From DATARH01 sp036268075 (GTDB lineage: Bacteria; Pseudomonadota; Alphaproteobacteria; ATCC43930; CGMCC-115725), in NCBI GenBank assembly GCA_036268075.1, contig DATAUV010000077.1:11034-75033 (forward strand): a DNA stretch of 64,000 bases, read 5' to 3'. Shown one piece after another: positions 1 to 7,403 of this stretch. Position 1 is the stretch's first letter, and the number at the start of each line of letters is the position of its first letter. The translations under genes and the position numbers were made by a program. The notes under the pieces were generated by a model, which saw only the letters and a list, made by a program, of their open reading frames with translations, did no database searches and was not told the DNA's origin.

Positions 1-311
1 CAACCGCGTTTCCAAGCTACCGCCAATTTCGGAACGGCCATAATTTGGAGGACTGTGTCCACGACAGCCACTATCTCAGCTTCTTTTTGAAGTGAAAACG
101 CGAGGTATAACGTCACCGTATGGCCGGGATGTCCACGATAATGTCTAAGATCGAAACTTAGCTGATTATCTAAGGAGAAGCTTGCTTCCTCATACATATC
201 TAGTCCGTCTTCACCCTCACGAATGGAGGTGGTGAAATAGATAAGCGGACGCCAAAATATGGCTTGGGGAATAACGTCAGATTCCAGTCCATGATTGGCG
301 AGTCGCAGCAT
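1..311 (-). CDS. Hypothetical protein, C-terminus outside the window
   Basis: This frame runs open from an ATG at 311 to the window edge, about 103 codons, and begins MLRLANHGLESDVIPQAI. I do not recognise the family. The visible part mixes hydrophobic strands (IFWRPLIYFTTS, VTLYLAFSL) with acidic stretches and has no signal peptide. It starts 8 nt after the stop of the gene at 320-637, with only a weak GGGTTGAG as ribosome site, so the two are probably translated as a pair. Codon use (ATA, TTA, CGA, GTA) and the visibly lower G+C differ from the genes to the right, which suggests acquired DNA. Confidence 0.55.
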   Translation of the reverse strand, partial: MLRLANHGLESDVIPQAIFWRPLIYFTTSIREGEDGLDMYEEASFSLDNQLSFDLRHYRGHPGHTVTLYLAFSLQKEAEIVAVVDTVLQIMAVPKLAVAWKRG

Positions 312-319
312 CTCAACCC

Positions 320-637
320 TCAAATTTGACGATTATCAATGGTAGCCCGGATAGAGGCATAATCCTTGCCGTCCTTTCGGCGGCGCACAACGCCCGGGGT
401 TAAAGTCAGATACCACCTCGCCTCCAACGGCGACGACATGGGATGGGGGCTGATTGGCGTCGTGAACTCTATCCCGCGGCGGTTAGACGCGAGCGCCCAT
501 GGATAGGCCTGCACTGTGGGTTCTAGTCCGCCGCGTGGCGTGTCGCCCCAAATCTCACGCGAAGCGACTTGAATCAGGGCGATTGCTGCGGTTTGGCTGA
601 TGCTTTCCCACCGGCAAAACGGGCCAAAATTGAGCAT
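320..637 (-). CDS. Hypothetical protein, first gene of an A+T-richer pair
   Basis: A 105-residue protein of unknown function with no recognised domain. It is moderately basic at the C-terminus (VVRRRKDGKDYASIRATID) and has no membrane segment. It lies directly upstream of the truncated gene at 1-311 with an 8-nt gap. A TATAAT box lies on the same strand at 649-654, only 11 nt before the ATG, so the mRNA leader would be very short. Base composition is lower in G+C than the rest of the window. It could be half of a small two-gene module such as toxin-immunity or toxin-antitoxin, but nothing in the sequence proves that. Confidence 0.45.
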   Translation of the reverse strand: MLNFGPFCRWESISQTAAIALIQVASREIWGDTPRGGLEPTVQAYPWALASNRRGIEFTTPISPHPMSSPLEARWYLTLTPGVVRRRKDGKDYASIRATIDNRQI

Positions 638-648
638 TTGACGTTCTC

Positions 649-654
649 ATTATA
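649..654 (-). promoter_or_regulatory. Candidate -10 box (TATAAT) for the gene at 320-637
   Basis: A perfect TATAAT lies 11 nt upstream of the ATG at 637. No good -35 hexamer stands at the expected distance. If used, transcription would start about 5 nt before the start codon. Confidence 0.3.
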
Positions 655-740
655 CAACTATCCCGTGGCTCCCGCGTATACATAATCATCTCTTGGTGCA
701 AGAGGTAAGCGAAATGCTTGAGCTCGGATTGCCGCCGAAT

Positions 741-1556
741 TTAGCCCGGCAGCTTCCAGCCGATCCAGTCGCAGAGGGCGCGGCCCATGACGAGGTCGAG
801 GTCGCGGCCTTTCAGCCAGGACATTTCCTCGGTGAACATCGTCACGCATTGGCGCCACGAGCAGGGCATGCGGGTGATGTCGGTGCCCCAGAAGCTGCGC
901 TCGGGGCCGAAGGTCTCGACGATCTGCTGGGTGTATTTGTGGATGTTGCGGAACGGGTAGGGGTGGCTCGAATTGCCCGGGGCGCCAGTGCATTTGACCG
1001 CGATGTTCTTGTGCTTGGCGAGGGCGAGGAGCTGGGCCTGGTTGGCGTGAGCTTCGTCGTCCTTGCCGTTCCGGTTGCGGCCGTAATGGTCGATGATCAG
1101 CTTGAGGCCCGGGTGCTTGCCGGCGATCTCGCCGAGCAGCGGGAGCTGGGTCGAGGCCATCAGCGCGACCGGGATCCCGGCCTTCTCGCATTCGGGCCAC
1201 AGCCAATCCATCGTGCCGTCGGTGAGCCAGGTCTGCTGGTGCGGCTGGGTGAAGGCCCAGCGGAGGCCGAGCATGCCGGGGCGGTTTTTCCACCCGGCGA
1301 CGAGGCCGCGGCTTTCCGGCTTCTCCGGCGGGAAATGGCCGAGGATGGCGAATTTGTTCGGGTATTTGGCGGCGGCGGCCTCCGCGACGGCGACGCAGTC
1401 GGAATCCCAGCCGGGCGGGTGGATGAGCCCGGCATCGACCCCGGCCTCGGCCATCTCGCGCAACGCCTCTTCGGCGGTCCAGTGCGAGGTCTGGCGGTGA
1501 TGCGGCGGGGGCGAGCCTTTGCTCCACAGGTGGATCTGTGCGTCGACGATCAGCAT
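741..1556 (-). CDS. Amidohydrolase-family (TIM-barrel) metal-dependent hydrolase
   Basis: A 271-residue protein of the amidohydrolase-2 type (PF04909), which includes decarboxylases and lactone hydrolases acting on aromatic catabolites. It begins MLIVDAQIHLW, where the usual first metal motif HxH reads QIH, so metal binding may be atypical. Later strands carry LGLRWAF, LKLIIDHYG and FWGTDITRM, with the family's conserved His and Asp residues. The ATG at 1556 follows GGGGAAACACC. A Rieske oxygenase lies upstream on the same strand, separated by a palindromic repeat, so both may serve one aromatic or heterocyclic degradation route. The substrate is unknown. Confidence 0.75.
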   Translation of the reverse strand: MLIVDAQIHLWSKGSPPPHHRQTSHWTAEEALREMAEAGVDAGLIHPPGWDSDCVAVAEAAAAKYPNKFAILGHFPPEKPESRGLVAGWKNRPGMLGLRWAFTQPHQQTWLTDGTMDWLWPECEKAGIPVALMASTQLPLLGEIAGKHPGLKLIIDHYGRNRNGKDDEAHANQAQLLALAKHKNIAVKCTGAPGNSSHPYPFRNIHKYTQQIVETFGPERSFWGTDITRMPCSWRQCVTMFTEEMSWLKGRDLDLVMGRALCDWIGWKLPG

Positions 1557-1653
1557 GGTGTTTCCCCTCTGCCGGGTTTGTGGGGGTCATGCTACGCGAT
1601 ATCGCTGCGTGGGGGGTAGGGGCGGAGACGTTGCCCGCCTCGCGCCCCTCGGG

Positions 1654-1780
1654 CCCTCACCCGCCGATCCCCGGCTGCGCCGGGGTCGGCCCCCTCTCCC
1701 GCAATGCGGGCGAGGGGAAATCTTGACGCTGCACCCTCGCCCGCATTGCGGGAGAGGGTGCCCGAAGGGCGGGTGAGGGC
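1654..1780. repeat. Intergenic palindromic repeat, family A, copy 1
   Basis: Two facing arms, each carrying a CCCTCACCCGCC-type end and a CCCTCTCCCGCAATGCGGGC-type core, form a long hairpin of about 127 bp. Similar copies occur at 45830-45960 and 60280-60457. It separates the Rieske oxygenase and amidohydrolase genes. There is no coding capacity or transposase. Confidence 0.8.
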
Positions 1781-1811
1781 GCGGCGCGCAGCGACGCGAG
1801 GGCGGTCCGGC

Positions 1812-3110
1812 TTACTCCGCCGCGTCCAGCAAGGGCGGCTGTTTCAGGTATCCCTGCGCCAGCCGACGTCCCGTCTCGCGCATCAGCTTCTTGTCGGCCT
1901 CCTCGGTCTTTGCCGGCGGGATGCGGACCACGGTGTTGTTGCAATAGGTCGGGATCGCGCCGGTGTCGCCGCGGAAGAGGCCGTCGGGGTCCTGGCCGGC
2001 TTTGACCGTCTTGATGCCGCGTCGGATCTGGTTCCTGAGCATCGAGATGCCGCGGTCGGTGGTGCCGAGGTGCTCCATGCCATGGACCGCGATCGGACGC
2101 TGCGAGACCTGAGCCTCGAAATCCTGCGGGCGGCGCTGGGCCTCCTCGTAGGTGTCGGGCGGCATCTGGCCGGCGAGCATCTGCGCGCGGTCGGACCACC
2201 AGTCGGGGGTTTCGATGCCCGGCGTCTCGCTGACGTGGCGCAGCTCGATATACATCGCACTGGTGTCGTCGATCGGGACTACCCAGCGGCTCATCATCGG
2301 GCCGCTGAACGCGATCTCCCGCTGCCCGGTCTCCCAGACCGGCGCGACCTGCTGCAAATTCGGCAGCACGTTCTCGACCGAGCGCGACCAGATGTTGTCG
2401 CCGACCCGGCGCGTCGCGATGTAGATGATCCCGACCGGCGTCTCCATGAATTCAAGCTCGGGCAGCACGCCGAACTCGTCGGTGAACACGGCGCCGCTGA
2501 CGATCGTGTGCAGGAACGAGGTGTGGATCGCGTCCATCGTGTTTTCGAGGATCTGCAGCCAGTTGCACGGATAGATGTATTTCTGGCCGGGGATCACCCG
2601 GTAGCCGGGACGGACAAAGCTGTCATAGGTCGGAAAGGCCGGCATCTCCTCGGGCGGTCCCAGATAGGCGAAGACGAGGCCGAACGCCTCGTTGACCGGG
2701 TAGGCGCCGTGGAAGAGGCGGTCCTTCAGCGTGCTCGTCGCCGGCTCGCCCGGGGTTTCGAGGATCGTGCCGTCGCAGCCGAAGAGCCAGCCGTGATAGC
2801 AGCAGCGGATGCCCTTGTCGCCGACGAGCCCGAATTCGAGCGAGGTGCCGCGATGCGGGCAATGCAGTTCGAGGAGACCGACCTCGCCCGAGCCGTCGCG
2901 GAAGGCCACCAGATCTTCGCCCAGGATGCGGAGCTTGAGCGGCAGGTCTTTCAGATCTTCGGAATAGCAGACCGGCTGCCAGAAGCGGCGCATGTACTCG
3001 CCGCACGGCGTGTCGGGGCCGACATGGGTCAGCTCGGTGTCTTCCTGGGGAACGTGGCGATGGTGATAGCCGCTATACCGCGCCTTCAGATACGGGGCCC
3101 TGGTGACCAT
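1812..3110 (-). CDS. Rieske-type aromatic ring-hydroxylating oxygenase, alpha subunit
   Basis: A 432-residue catalytic subunit of a non-heme iron oxygenase of the phthalate-dioxygenase-like type. The N-terminal Rieske [2Fe-2S] domain shows CPHRGTSLEFG and CCYHGW (C-x-H ... C-x2-H). The C-terminal domain has NWLQILENTMDAIH followed by TSFLH, the usual His pair and nearby Asp that hold mononuclear iron. Such enzymes take electrons from a separate reductase, and none is encoded nearby. I chose the ATG at 3110 because AGGAGG stands 5 nt upstream; an in-frame start 12 codons earlier has no such site. The substrate cannot be read from the sequence. Confidence 0.88.
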   Translation of the reverse strand: MVTRAPYLKARYSGYHHRHVPQEDTELTHVGPDTPCGEYMRRFWQPVCYSEDLKDLPLKLRILGEDLVAFRDGSGEVGLLELHCPHRGTSLEFGLVGDKGIRCCYHGWLFGCDGTILETPGEPATSTLKDRLFHGAYPVNEAFGLVFAYLGPPEEMPAFPTYDSFVRPGYRVIPGQKYIYPCNWLQILENTMDAIHTSFLHTIVSGAVFTDEFGVLPELEFMETPVGIIYIATRRVGDNIWSRSVENVLPNLQQVAPVWETGQREIAFSGPMMSRWVVPIDDTSAMYIELRHVSETPGIETPDWWSDRAQMLAGQMPPDTYEEAQRRPQDFEAQVSQRPIAVHGMEHLGTTDRGISMLRNQIRRGIKTVKAGQDPDGLFRGDTGAIPTYCNNTVVRIPPAKTEEADKKLMRETGRRLAQGYLKQPPLLDAAE

Positions 3111-3242
3111 CGAAACCTCCTGTCGGGATCGTCCTGACCGCTGCAAATCTCCTGCCGACTCCGACCGCTCTCGCGGCGCGAAAACTGTTTCATGTTTACC
3201 CGCCGGGCGCTACGAAAACGATGCGAATTTGGGAGCAATCGG

Positions 3243-3536
3243 ATGAACGCAGATCGTCGTCACCGCCTCGACGGCGCGGTCGCCTGCTTTTTCAGCGACG
3301 GCGGGGCCGGGGGCGGTAAGGACGGCGCCGGCATCGCCCGCCTCAAGCCGCTCGACGACCGCAACATCCCGGCCGCCGCGGTGTCAGCCGACAGCGCCCC
3401 GATCGGCGACGCGCGCGCCCTCTACCACGACGGCGTGCTCTCACACATGAACCAGGCCGCGGCCCGGAAGGGCGCGCGGCCTGGGACGACGCTCAAGGAG
3501 TTCGTCGAGATCCTGATGAAGTCGATGGCGTCGTAG
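3243..3536 (+). CDS. Conserved hypothetical protein, apparently N-terminally shortened
   Basis: A 97-residue protein with the conserved blocks FFSDGGAGGGKDGAGIARL, VSADSAPIGDARALY and GVLSHMNQAAARKGARPG. I recall these from a family of small proteins whose members usually carry about 60 more N-terminal residues with a Gly/His-rich segment, which is absent here. The function of that family is unknown to me. The ATG at 3243 has GGGAG seven nt upstream, so the short form may be expressed. It diverges from the Rieske oxygenase gene. Its stop codon lies inside the left arm of a palindromic repeat. It could be a remnant. Confidence 0.55.
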   Translation: MNADRRHRLDGAVACFFSDGGAGGGKDGAGIARLKPLDDRNIPAAAVSADSAPIGDARALYHDGVLSHMNQAAARKGARPGTTLKEFVEILMKSMAS

Positions 3537-3609
3537 GGTGGGTAGAGCGCAGCGAAACCCACCGTTTGGTGCGTGAATGGTGGGTTTCGCTTTGCTCTAC
3601 CCACCCTAC
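3533..3609. repeat. Intergenic palindromic repeat, family B, copy 1
   Basis: An inverted repeat with 31-bp arms starting GTAGGGTGGGTAGAGCGCAG, a central loop and a near-exact reverse copy ending in CCACCCTAC. A second copy lies at 27220-27300. In both copies the TAG at the left tip is the stop codon of the gene to its left. It lies between convergent genes and could also terminate transcription. Confidence 0.85.
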
Positions 3610-3620
3610 GTTACCGTGGA

Positions 3621-4178
3621 TTAGCGGGCGAGCCCTTCCGCACCCGCGGGCACGTCGTAGGCGGCGAGGGTGAAGGAGACGCTGGTGTAGAAGCCCATCA
3701 GGCACGTCACGTCGGTGATGCCTTCGTGGCCGAGCGCCTTGATGGCGCGGTCGAAGAGGCCCTTCGACACCCAGCGCGCGTTGATCAGGCTGACCGCCAG
3801 CTCGTAGACGACCTGCTCGCGCTCGTCGTCGAACGAGGTTGCCTGGCCGGCGAGCATCGCCTCGACCTTGTCGTCGGGGAGGCCGGCGGCCTTGCCGGCG
3901 CGCTCATGCGCGTTGGTCGGGTAGATCGAGTGCCAATGCGCGTTGGTGACGACGACGGCGATCTCGCGCTCGCGCTCGCTCAGGGAATAGCCGGTGCGGA
4001 AATAGGCGCCGAGCGGGCCCATCACCTTTACCAGCTTGGGGTTGTGGACGTAGATCTTGTTCGGGCCGGGAAGGCGCCCGCGGGTCTCGACCAGCGAGTT
4101 GTAGCCTTCCTTCTGCTCCGGGGTCATCTGGTCGTAGGGGATTTCGGCATAGCGGCCAAAGGTCGGGGTGTCGGCCAT
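3621..4178 (-). CDS. Carboxymuconolactone decarboxylase-family protein
   Basis: A 185-residue helical protein of the CMD/AhpD-like family (PF02627). The core reads YSLSEREREIAVVVTNAHWH, then NAHERAGKAAGL and VYELAVSLINARWVSKGLFD. The AhpD thiol pair (C-x-x-C) is absent, which argues against peroxidase activity and fits decarboxylase-like or uncharacterised members. The ATG at 4178 is preceded by GGAGGAGACACGAAC, so the 16 residues of in-frame upstream sequence are probably untranslated. It points toward a repeat and the shortened gene at 3243. It may belong to the same catabolic group as the Rieske enzyme, but substrate and role are not shown. Confidence 0.8.
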   Translation of the reverse strand: MADTPTFGRYAEIPYDQMTPEQKEGYNSLVETRGRLPGPNKIYVHNPKLVKVMGPLGAYFRTGYSLSEREREIAVVVTNAHWHSIYPTNAHERAGKAAGLPDDKVEAMLAGQATSFDDEREQVVYELAVSLINARWVSKGLFDRAIKALGHEGITDVTCLMGFYTSVSFTLAAYDVPAGAEGLAR

Positions 4179-4388
4179 GTTCGTGTCTCCTCCATGGGGG
4201 GTTGCGTTGTTCTGCCGGGGCAGCATAGCCAGCGCCGGCGCGGCTTGCGAGGCGCTTGGCTCAGGGAGCTACAACAGGGTAGCGACGCTGCATTGCCGCC
4301 ATGCGTGCGAGTGATGTTGCGAGGCATTCGCAACGCTGCTACATAGGTGCCCAGGCCAGATCCCACGGGCCAACCCCCAGAGGCACGC

Positions 4389-4586
4389 ATGTACGTTTGC
4401 CTGTGCAATGCCATCACCGACCGCGACGTGCGCGGCCACAATGCCGGCGAGGGCTGCTCGGTGGCGATGGTATACCGGGCGCTGGGGTGCTCTCCGCAAT
4501 GCGGCAAGTGCGTGCCGTTTGTCCGCCAGCTTCTGCGCCAGTCCGACGCCAATGTCGCGGCCCAGCAGGCCGGCGGCGACGACTGA
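4389..4586 (+). CDS. bfd: Bacterioferritin-associated ferredoxin
   Basis: A 65-residue [2Fe-2S] protein that docks on bacterioferritin and reduces its stored Fe(III) so that iron is released. All four ligand cysteines are at the canonical spacing: Cys4, Cys6, Cys38 and Cys41 (MYVCLCNAI ... CSPQCGKC). The start at 4389 is chosen because family members begin exactly at MYVCLCNA; 14 upstream in-frame residues are not conserved. The bacterioferritin gene follows 94 bp downstream on the same strand, so the pair forms an iron store-and-release unit. No Fur or Irr box could be assigned by eye. Confidence 0.93.
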   Translation: MYVCLCNAITDRDVRGHNAGEGCSVAMVYRALGCSPQCGKCVPFVRQLLRQSDANVAAQQAGGDD

Positions 4587-4680
4587 TTGCCGACGACTGA
4601 TTGAAACTGGGCTGCAATCTTCCTCCCGGTTTGCGCGTTTCCTCGATTAAGCTCGTTTGAGAACGTGCCGGGAGGCCATC

Positions 4681-5157
4681 ATGCAGGGCGATCGCACCGT
4701 CATCCAGCACCTGAACGCGGTGCTGAAAAACGAATTGACCGCGATCAACCAGTATTTCCTGCACGCGCGAATGCTGCGGCACTGGGGTGTCACCAAGCTC
4801 GGCGACTATGAATATAAAGAATCGGTCGACGAGATGAAGCACGCCGACCGGCTGATCGACCGCATCCTCTTTCTCGACGGGCTGCCGAATTTGCAGGATC
4901 TCAACAAGCTGCTGATCGGCGAGACCGTGCCCGAGATCCTCGACTGCGACCTGAAGCTTGAACAGGCGGCGATGCCGCTGTTGCGCGAGGCCGTGGTCCA
5001 TTGCGAAACCGTGCGTGATTTCGTCAGCCGCGAATTGTTCGAGGCGATCCTCGAAGGCGAGGAAGAGCACGTCGACTTCCTCGAAACCCAGATCGGGCTG
5101 ATCGACAAGGTCGGGCTGGAAAACTACATCCAGCTCCAATCGAGCGCCGCGGGGTAG
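4681..5157 (+). CDS. bfr: Bacterioferritin
   Basis: A 158-residue iron-storage subunit that assembles into a 24-mer with heme at dimer interfaces. All ferroxidase ligands are present at standard numbering: Glu18, Glu51, His54, Glu94, Glu127 and His130. Met52, the axial heme ligand, is also present. The ATG at 4681 follows GGGAGGCCATC, a good ribosome site. The gene follows bfd and is convergent with the histidine kinase gene, leaving only 23 bp between stops. Length and motifs are entirely typical. Confidence 0.95.
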   Translation: MQGDRTVIQHLNAVLKNELTAINQYFLHARMLRHWGVTKLGDYEYKESVDEMKHADRLIDRILFLDGLPNLQDLNKLLIGETVPEILDCDLKLEQAAMPLLREAVVHCETVRDFVSRELFEAILEGEEEHVDFLETQIGLIDKVGLENYIQLQSSAAG

Positions 5158-5180
5158 GCGGCGCGGGGTAGCGGGCGCTA

Positions 5181-6578
5181 CTATTTCGCCGCCATCAGCT
5201 CCGGTTGCGGCTCGCGGAGCGGGGCGACCACCGTCGGGAATTCCAGCACGAACATCGCGCCGCCGTCGGGGTTGTCGGCCACGCGGATCGTCGCGCCGTG
5301 CATCTTGGCGATCTGGGCCACGATCGCGAGGCCGAGCCCGGCGCTGCCGGCGCGCCGGCGGTTGCGGCGCCAGAACCGGCGGAAAATCTGCTCGCGGTCG
5401 GCGACCGGCACGCCGGGCCCGCTATCGCAAACCCGCAGCGTGCCGTCGGGATCGACGGTGATCTCGACCGTCGTGCCGGGCGGGGTGTGGGCGAGCGCGT
5501 TCTCGACGAGGTTGCGCACGGCGCGGCCGATCATGTCGGCGTGGCCCGGCACCAGCACCGGGTTCGGGGCGCCCGACACGGCCACGGTCTTGTTCCGCGA
5601 CAGCGCCAGCGGCGCGATAAAGGCGGCGATCTCCGTCGAGACGGCGACGAGGTCGGCGGTTTGCCCGGAATCGACCTCAATCGTTTCCAGCTCGGCGATC
5701 TCGAGCAGCTGGTTGGCCAGCCGGCTCATGTTCTCGACATCGGCGCGCAGCGACGCGGCGAGCTCGATGTCGCCGATCATGTCGATCTGCGTGCGCAGGA
5801 TCGCCAGCGGCGTGCGCAGCTCATGGGCGGCGTCGGCGGTGAACTCGCGCTGCACGCGGAACCCCTCTTCGAGCCTGTCGAAGGCGTGGTTGACCGCGAG
5901 CACCAGCGGCATCACCTCCTGCGGGAGCCCTTCCTCGGGCAGGCGCAGATCGGTGCGCGACGGGCCGATGCGCCCGACCAGCGCCGACGCGGCGACGATC
6001 GGCTTGATCGCGCGGCGGATGATCGCGACGTCGATCGCCAGCAGGAGCAGCAGGATCGGCACGGTGATCCAGCCGACCCGCGTGAAGAAATCGCTGACGA
6101 TGTCGTCGATCAAGACGTCGCGATGGGCCAGGTCTTGCGAGACCTCGACCCACAGCTTCTGCCCGGCGACCTCGAGCGGCATGCTGATGCCGAAAACGTG
6201 GACGCCGTCGTACCAGCCCGAAAACGTCGCCGTCTGGTCCATCGCCGGCGGGACGTGGGTGATCGAATGCCCGTCGGCGAACGACGACAGCAAGACACGC
6301 CCGTCGGAATCGCCGACGGCATACGAGTACCGCGCGTAGTCGGGCGAATAGAGCTCTTCCAGCCGTGCCGGAAGGTGCATCATGAGGTCGCCGTCCGGTT
6401 CCCGGTCGATCAGCGGCACCAGCTCGGCAGCCTGCTCGCGCAGCGCGTTTTCGTGCAGATCGTTGGCGGCGCGCTGGAGCATCAGATACAGCGCCAGCGG
6501 CATGAAGATCGCCGTGACGAAGATCGCGACCAGATGCAGGACGATCGTACGGCCGACGACCGAGCGCGTGCGGGTCAC
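5181..6578 (-). CDS. Two-component sensor histidine kinase (TctE/QseC-like)
   Basis: A 465-residue membrane kinase. It has a first transmembrane helix around residues 12-33, a periplasmic sensor region of about 130 residues, a second helix near 170-190, and a HisKA dimerisation domain with the phosphoacceptor at His252 (ADAAHELRTPLAIL). An HATPase domain follows, with an N box (RNLVENALAHT), a G1 box (CDSGPGVP) and GSAGLGLAIV. It starts with GTG and overlaps the response-regulator stop by four bases (GTGA), so the two are translationally coupled. The signal sensed is unknown; TctE and QseC relatives sense tricarboxylates, metals or catechols. Confidence 0.9.
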   Translation of the reverse strand: MTRTRSVVGRTIVLHLVAIFVTAIFMPLALYLMLQRAANDLHENALREQAAELVPLIDREPDGDLMMHLPARLEELYSPDYARYSYAVGDSDGRVLLSSFADGHSITHVPPAMDQTATFSGWYDGVHVFGISMPLEVAGQKLWVEVSQDLAHRDVLIDDIVSDFFTRVGWITVPILLLLLAIDVAIIRRAIKPIVAASALVGRIGPSRTDLRLPEEGLPQEVMPLVLAVNHAFDRLEEGFRVQREFTADAAHELRTPLAILRTQIDMIGDIELAASLRADVENMSRLANQLLEIAELETIEVDSGQTADLVAVSTEIAAFIAPLALSRNKTVAVSGAPNPVLVPGHADMIGRAVRNLVENALAHTPPGTTVEITVDPDGTLRVCDSGPGVPVADREQIFRRFWRRNRRRAGSAGLGLAIVAQIAKMHGATIRVADNPDGGAMFVLEFPTVVAPLREPQPELMAAK

Positions 6579-7252
6579 GCGGCTCCCTCGGCGATCATGT
6601 AGCCGACGCCGCGCACGGTATGCACCTGGACCGACGCGCCGATCTCGGCGAGGTGGCGGCGCAGGCGGTGGACATAGACCTCGACCGCGTTCGACCCGAC
6701 CTCTTGCGACAGACCATAGAGGCTGCTTTCGAGGAGCGTCTTGGCGACGACCCGGCCGCTGCGGCGCAGCAGGTGCTCGAGCACCGCGACCTCGCGCGCC
6801 GAAAACGCGACCGGCGCCTCGCCGACGAAAACCTGCCGGGCGATCGTGTCGAGCGTGACATTGCCGAGCCGCAGCGCGAGCCCGAGCAGGTTGCCCGGCC
6901 GGCGCAAGAGCGCCTGCAGCCGCGCCACCAGCTCCTCGAGCGCGAACGGCTTGACCAGATAGTCGTCGGCACCGCTCTGGAGCCCGCTGACGCGGTCCTT
7001 GAGGCTGCCGCGCGCGGTCAGAATCAACACCGGGGTGGCGTCGCTGCGCTCGCGCATCCCGGTCAGCACTTCGAGCCCATCGGCATCGGGCAATCCCAGA
7101 TCGAGAATCACCACGTCGCAGCGGCTCGTGCGCAGCGCGGCGGTCGCGTCGGCGGCGGTCGTCAGCAAGTCGACCGTGAACCCGGACGCGGCGAGGCCTT
7201 GCTTCAACAAGGCGGCAAAGCGCTCGTTATCCTCGACCAGCAGCAATCTCAT
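6575..7252 (-). CDS. OmpR-family response regulator
   Basis: A 225-residue DNA-binding regulator partnered with the downstream kinase. The receiver domain has acidic residues near positions 7-8 (VEDNE), the phosphorylation site Asp51 (VVILDLGLPDADG) and a conserved Lys in YLVKPF. The C-terminal winged helix includes VAFSAREVAVLEHLL and NAVEVYVHRLRRHL. It is the first gene of a two-gene operon; about 60 bp upstream a palindromic repeat begins. Target genes cannot be deduced from this window. Confidence 0.92.
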   Translation of the reverse strand: MRLLLVEDNERFAALLKQGLAASGFTVDLLTTAADATAALRTSRCDVVILDLGLPDADGLEVLTGMRERSDATPVLILTARGSLKDRVSGLQSGADDYLVKPFALEELVARLQALLRRPGNLLGLALRLGNVTLDTIARQVFVGEAPVAFSAREVAVLEHLLRRSGRVVAKTLLESSLYGLSQEVGSNAVEVYVHRLRRHLAEIGASVQVHTVRGVGYMIAEGAA

Positions 7253-7314
7253 CCGGTCGCGTCCGACGGAGTGATCATCTCGATTGACGATTATAGACGA
7301 GACGCCGGCGGATT

Positions 7315-7395
7315 AGGAGCGCGGGCGTCCCGCCCGCATTCTAAATCCTGCCCGTATTCTAAACAAAGAAATGCGGGCGGGACGCCCGCGCTCCT
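7315..7395. repeat. Intergenic palindromic repeat, family C, copy 1
   Basis: Arms of about 25 bp (GAGCGCGGGCGTCCCGCCCG and its reverse complement) flank a loop containing a short repeated TTCTAAA. The same family occurs at 13092-13146 and 48061-48119, and a solo half-arm sits at 18369-18381 after the diguanylate cyclase gene. The left part lies just upstream of the response regulator and the right part just after the anti-sigma stop. Confidence 0.85.
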
Positions 7396-7403
7396 GTGGC
7401 GGC

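Noticed and set aside
693..1619. A 308-codon plus-strand frame opposite the amidohydrolase.
   Set aside because: It is the antisense of a conserved enzyme and reads as Ala/Gly/Arg/Val-rich filler without motifs.
4414..5139. A 241-codon minus-strand frame opposite bfd and bfr.
   Set aside because: Both opposite genes have perfect ligand spacing and ribosome sites; this frame spans both and is an artefact of base composition.
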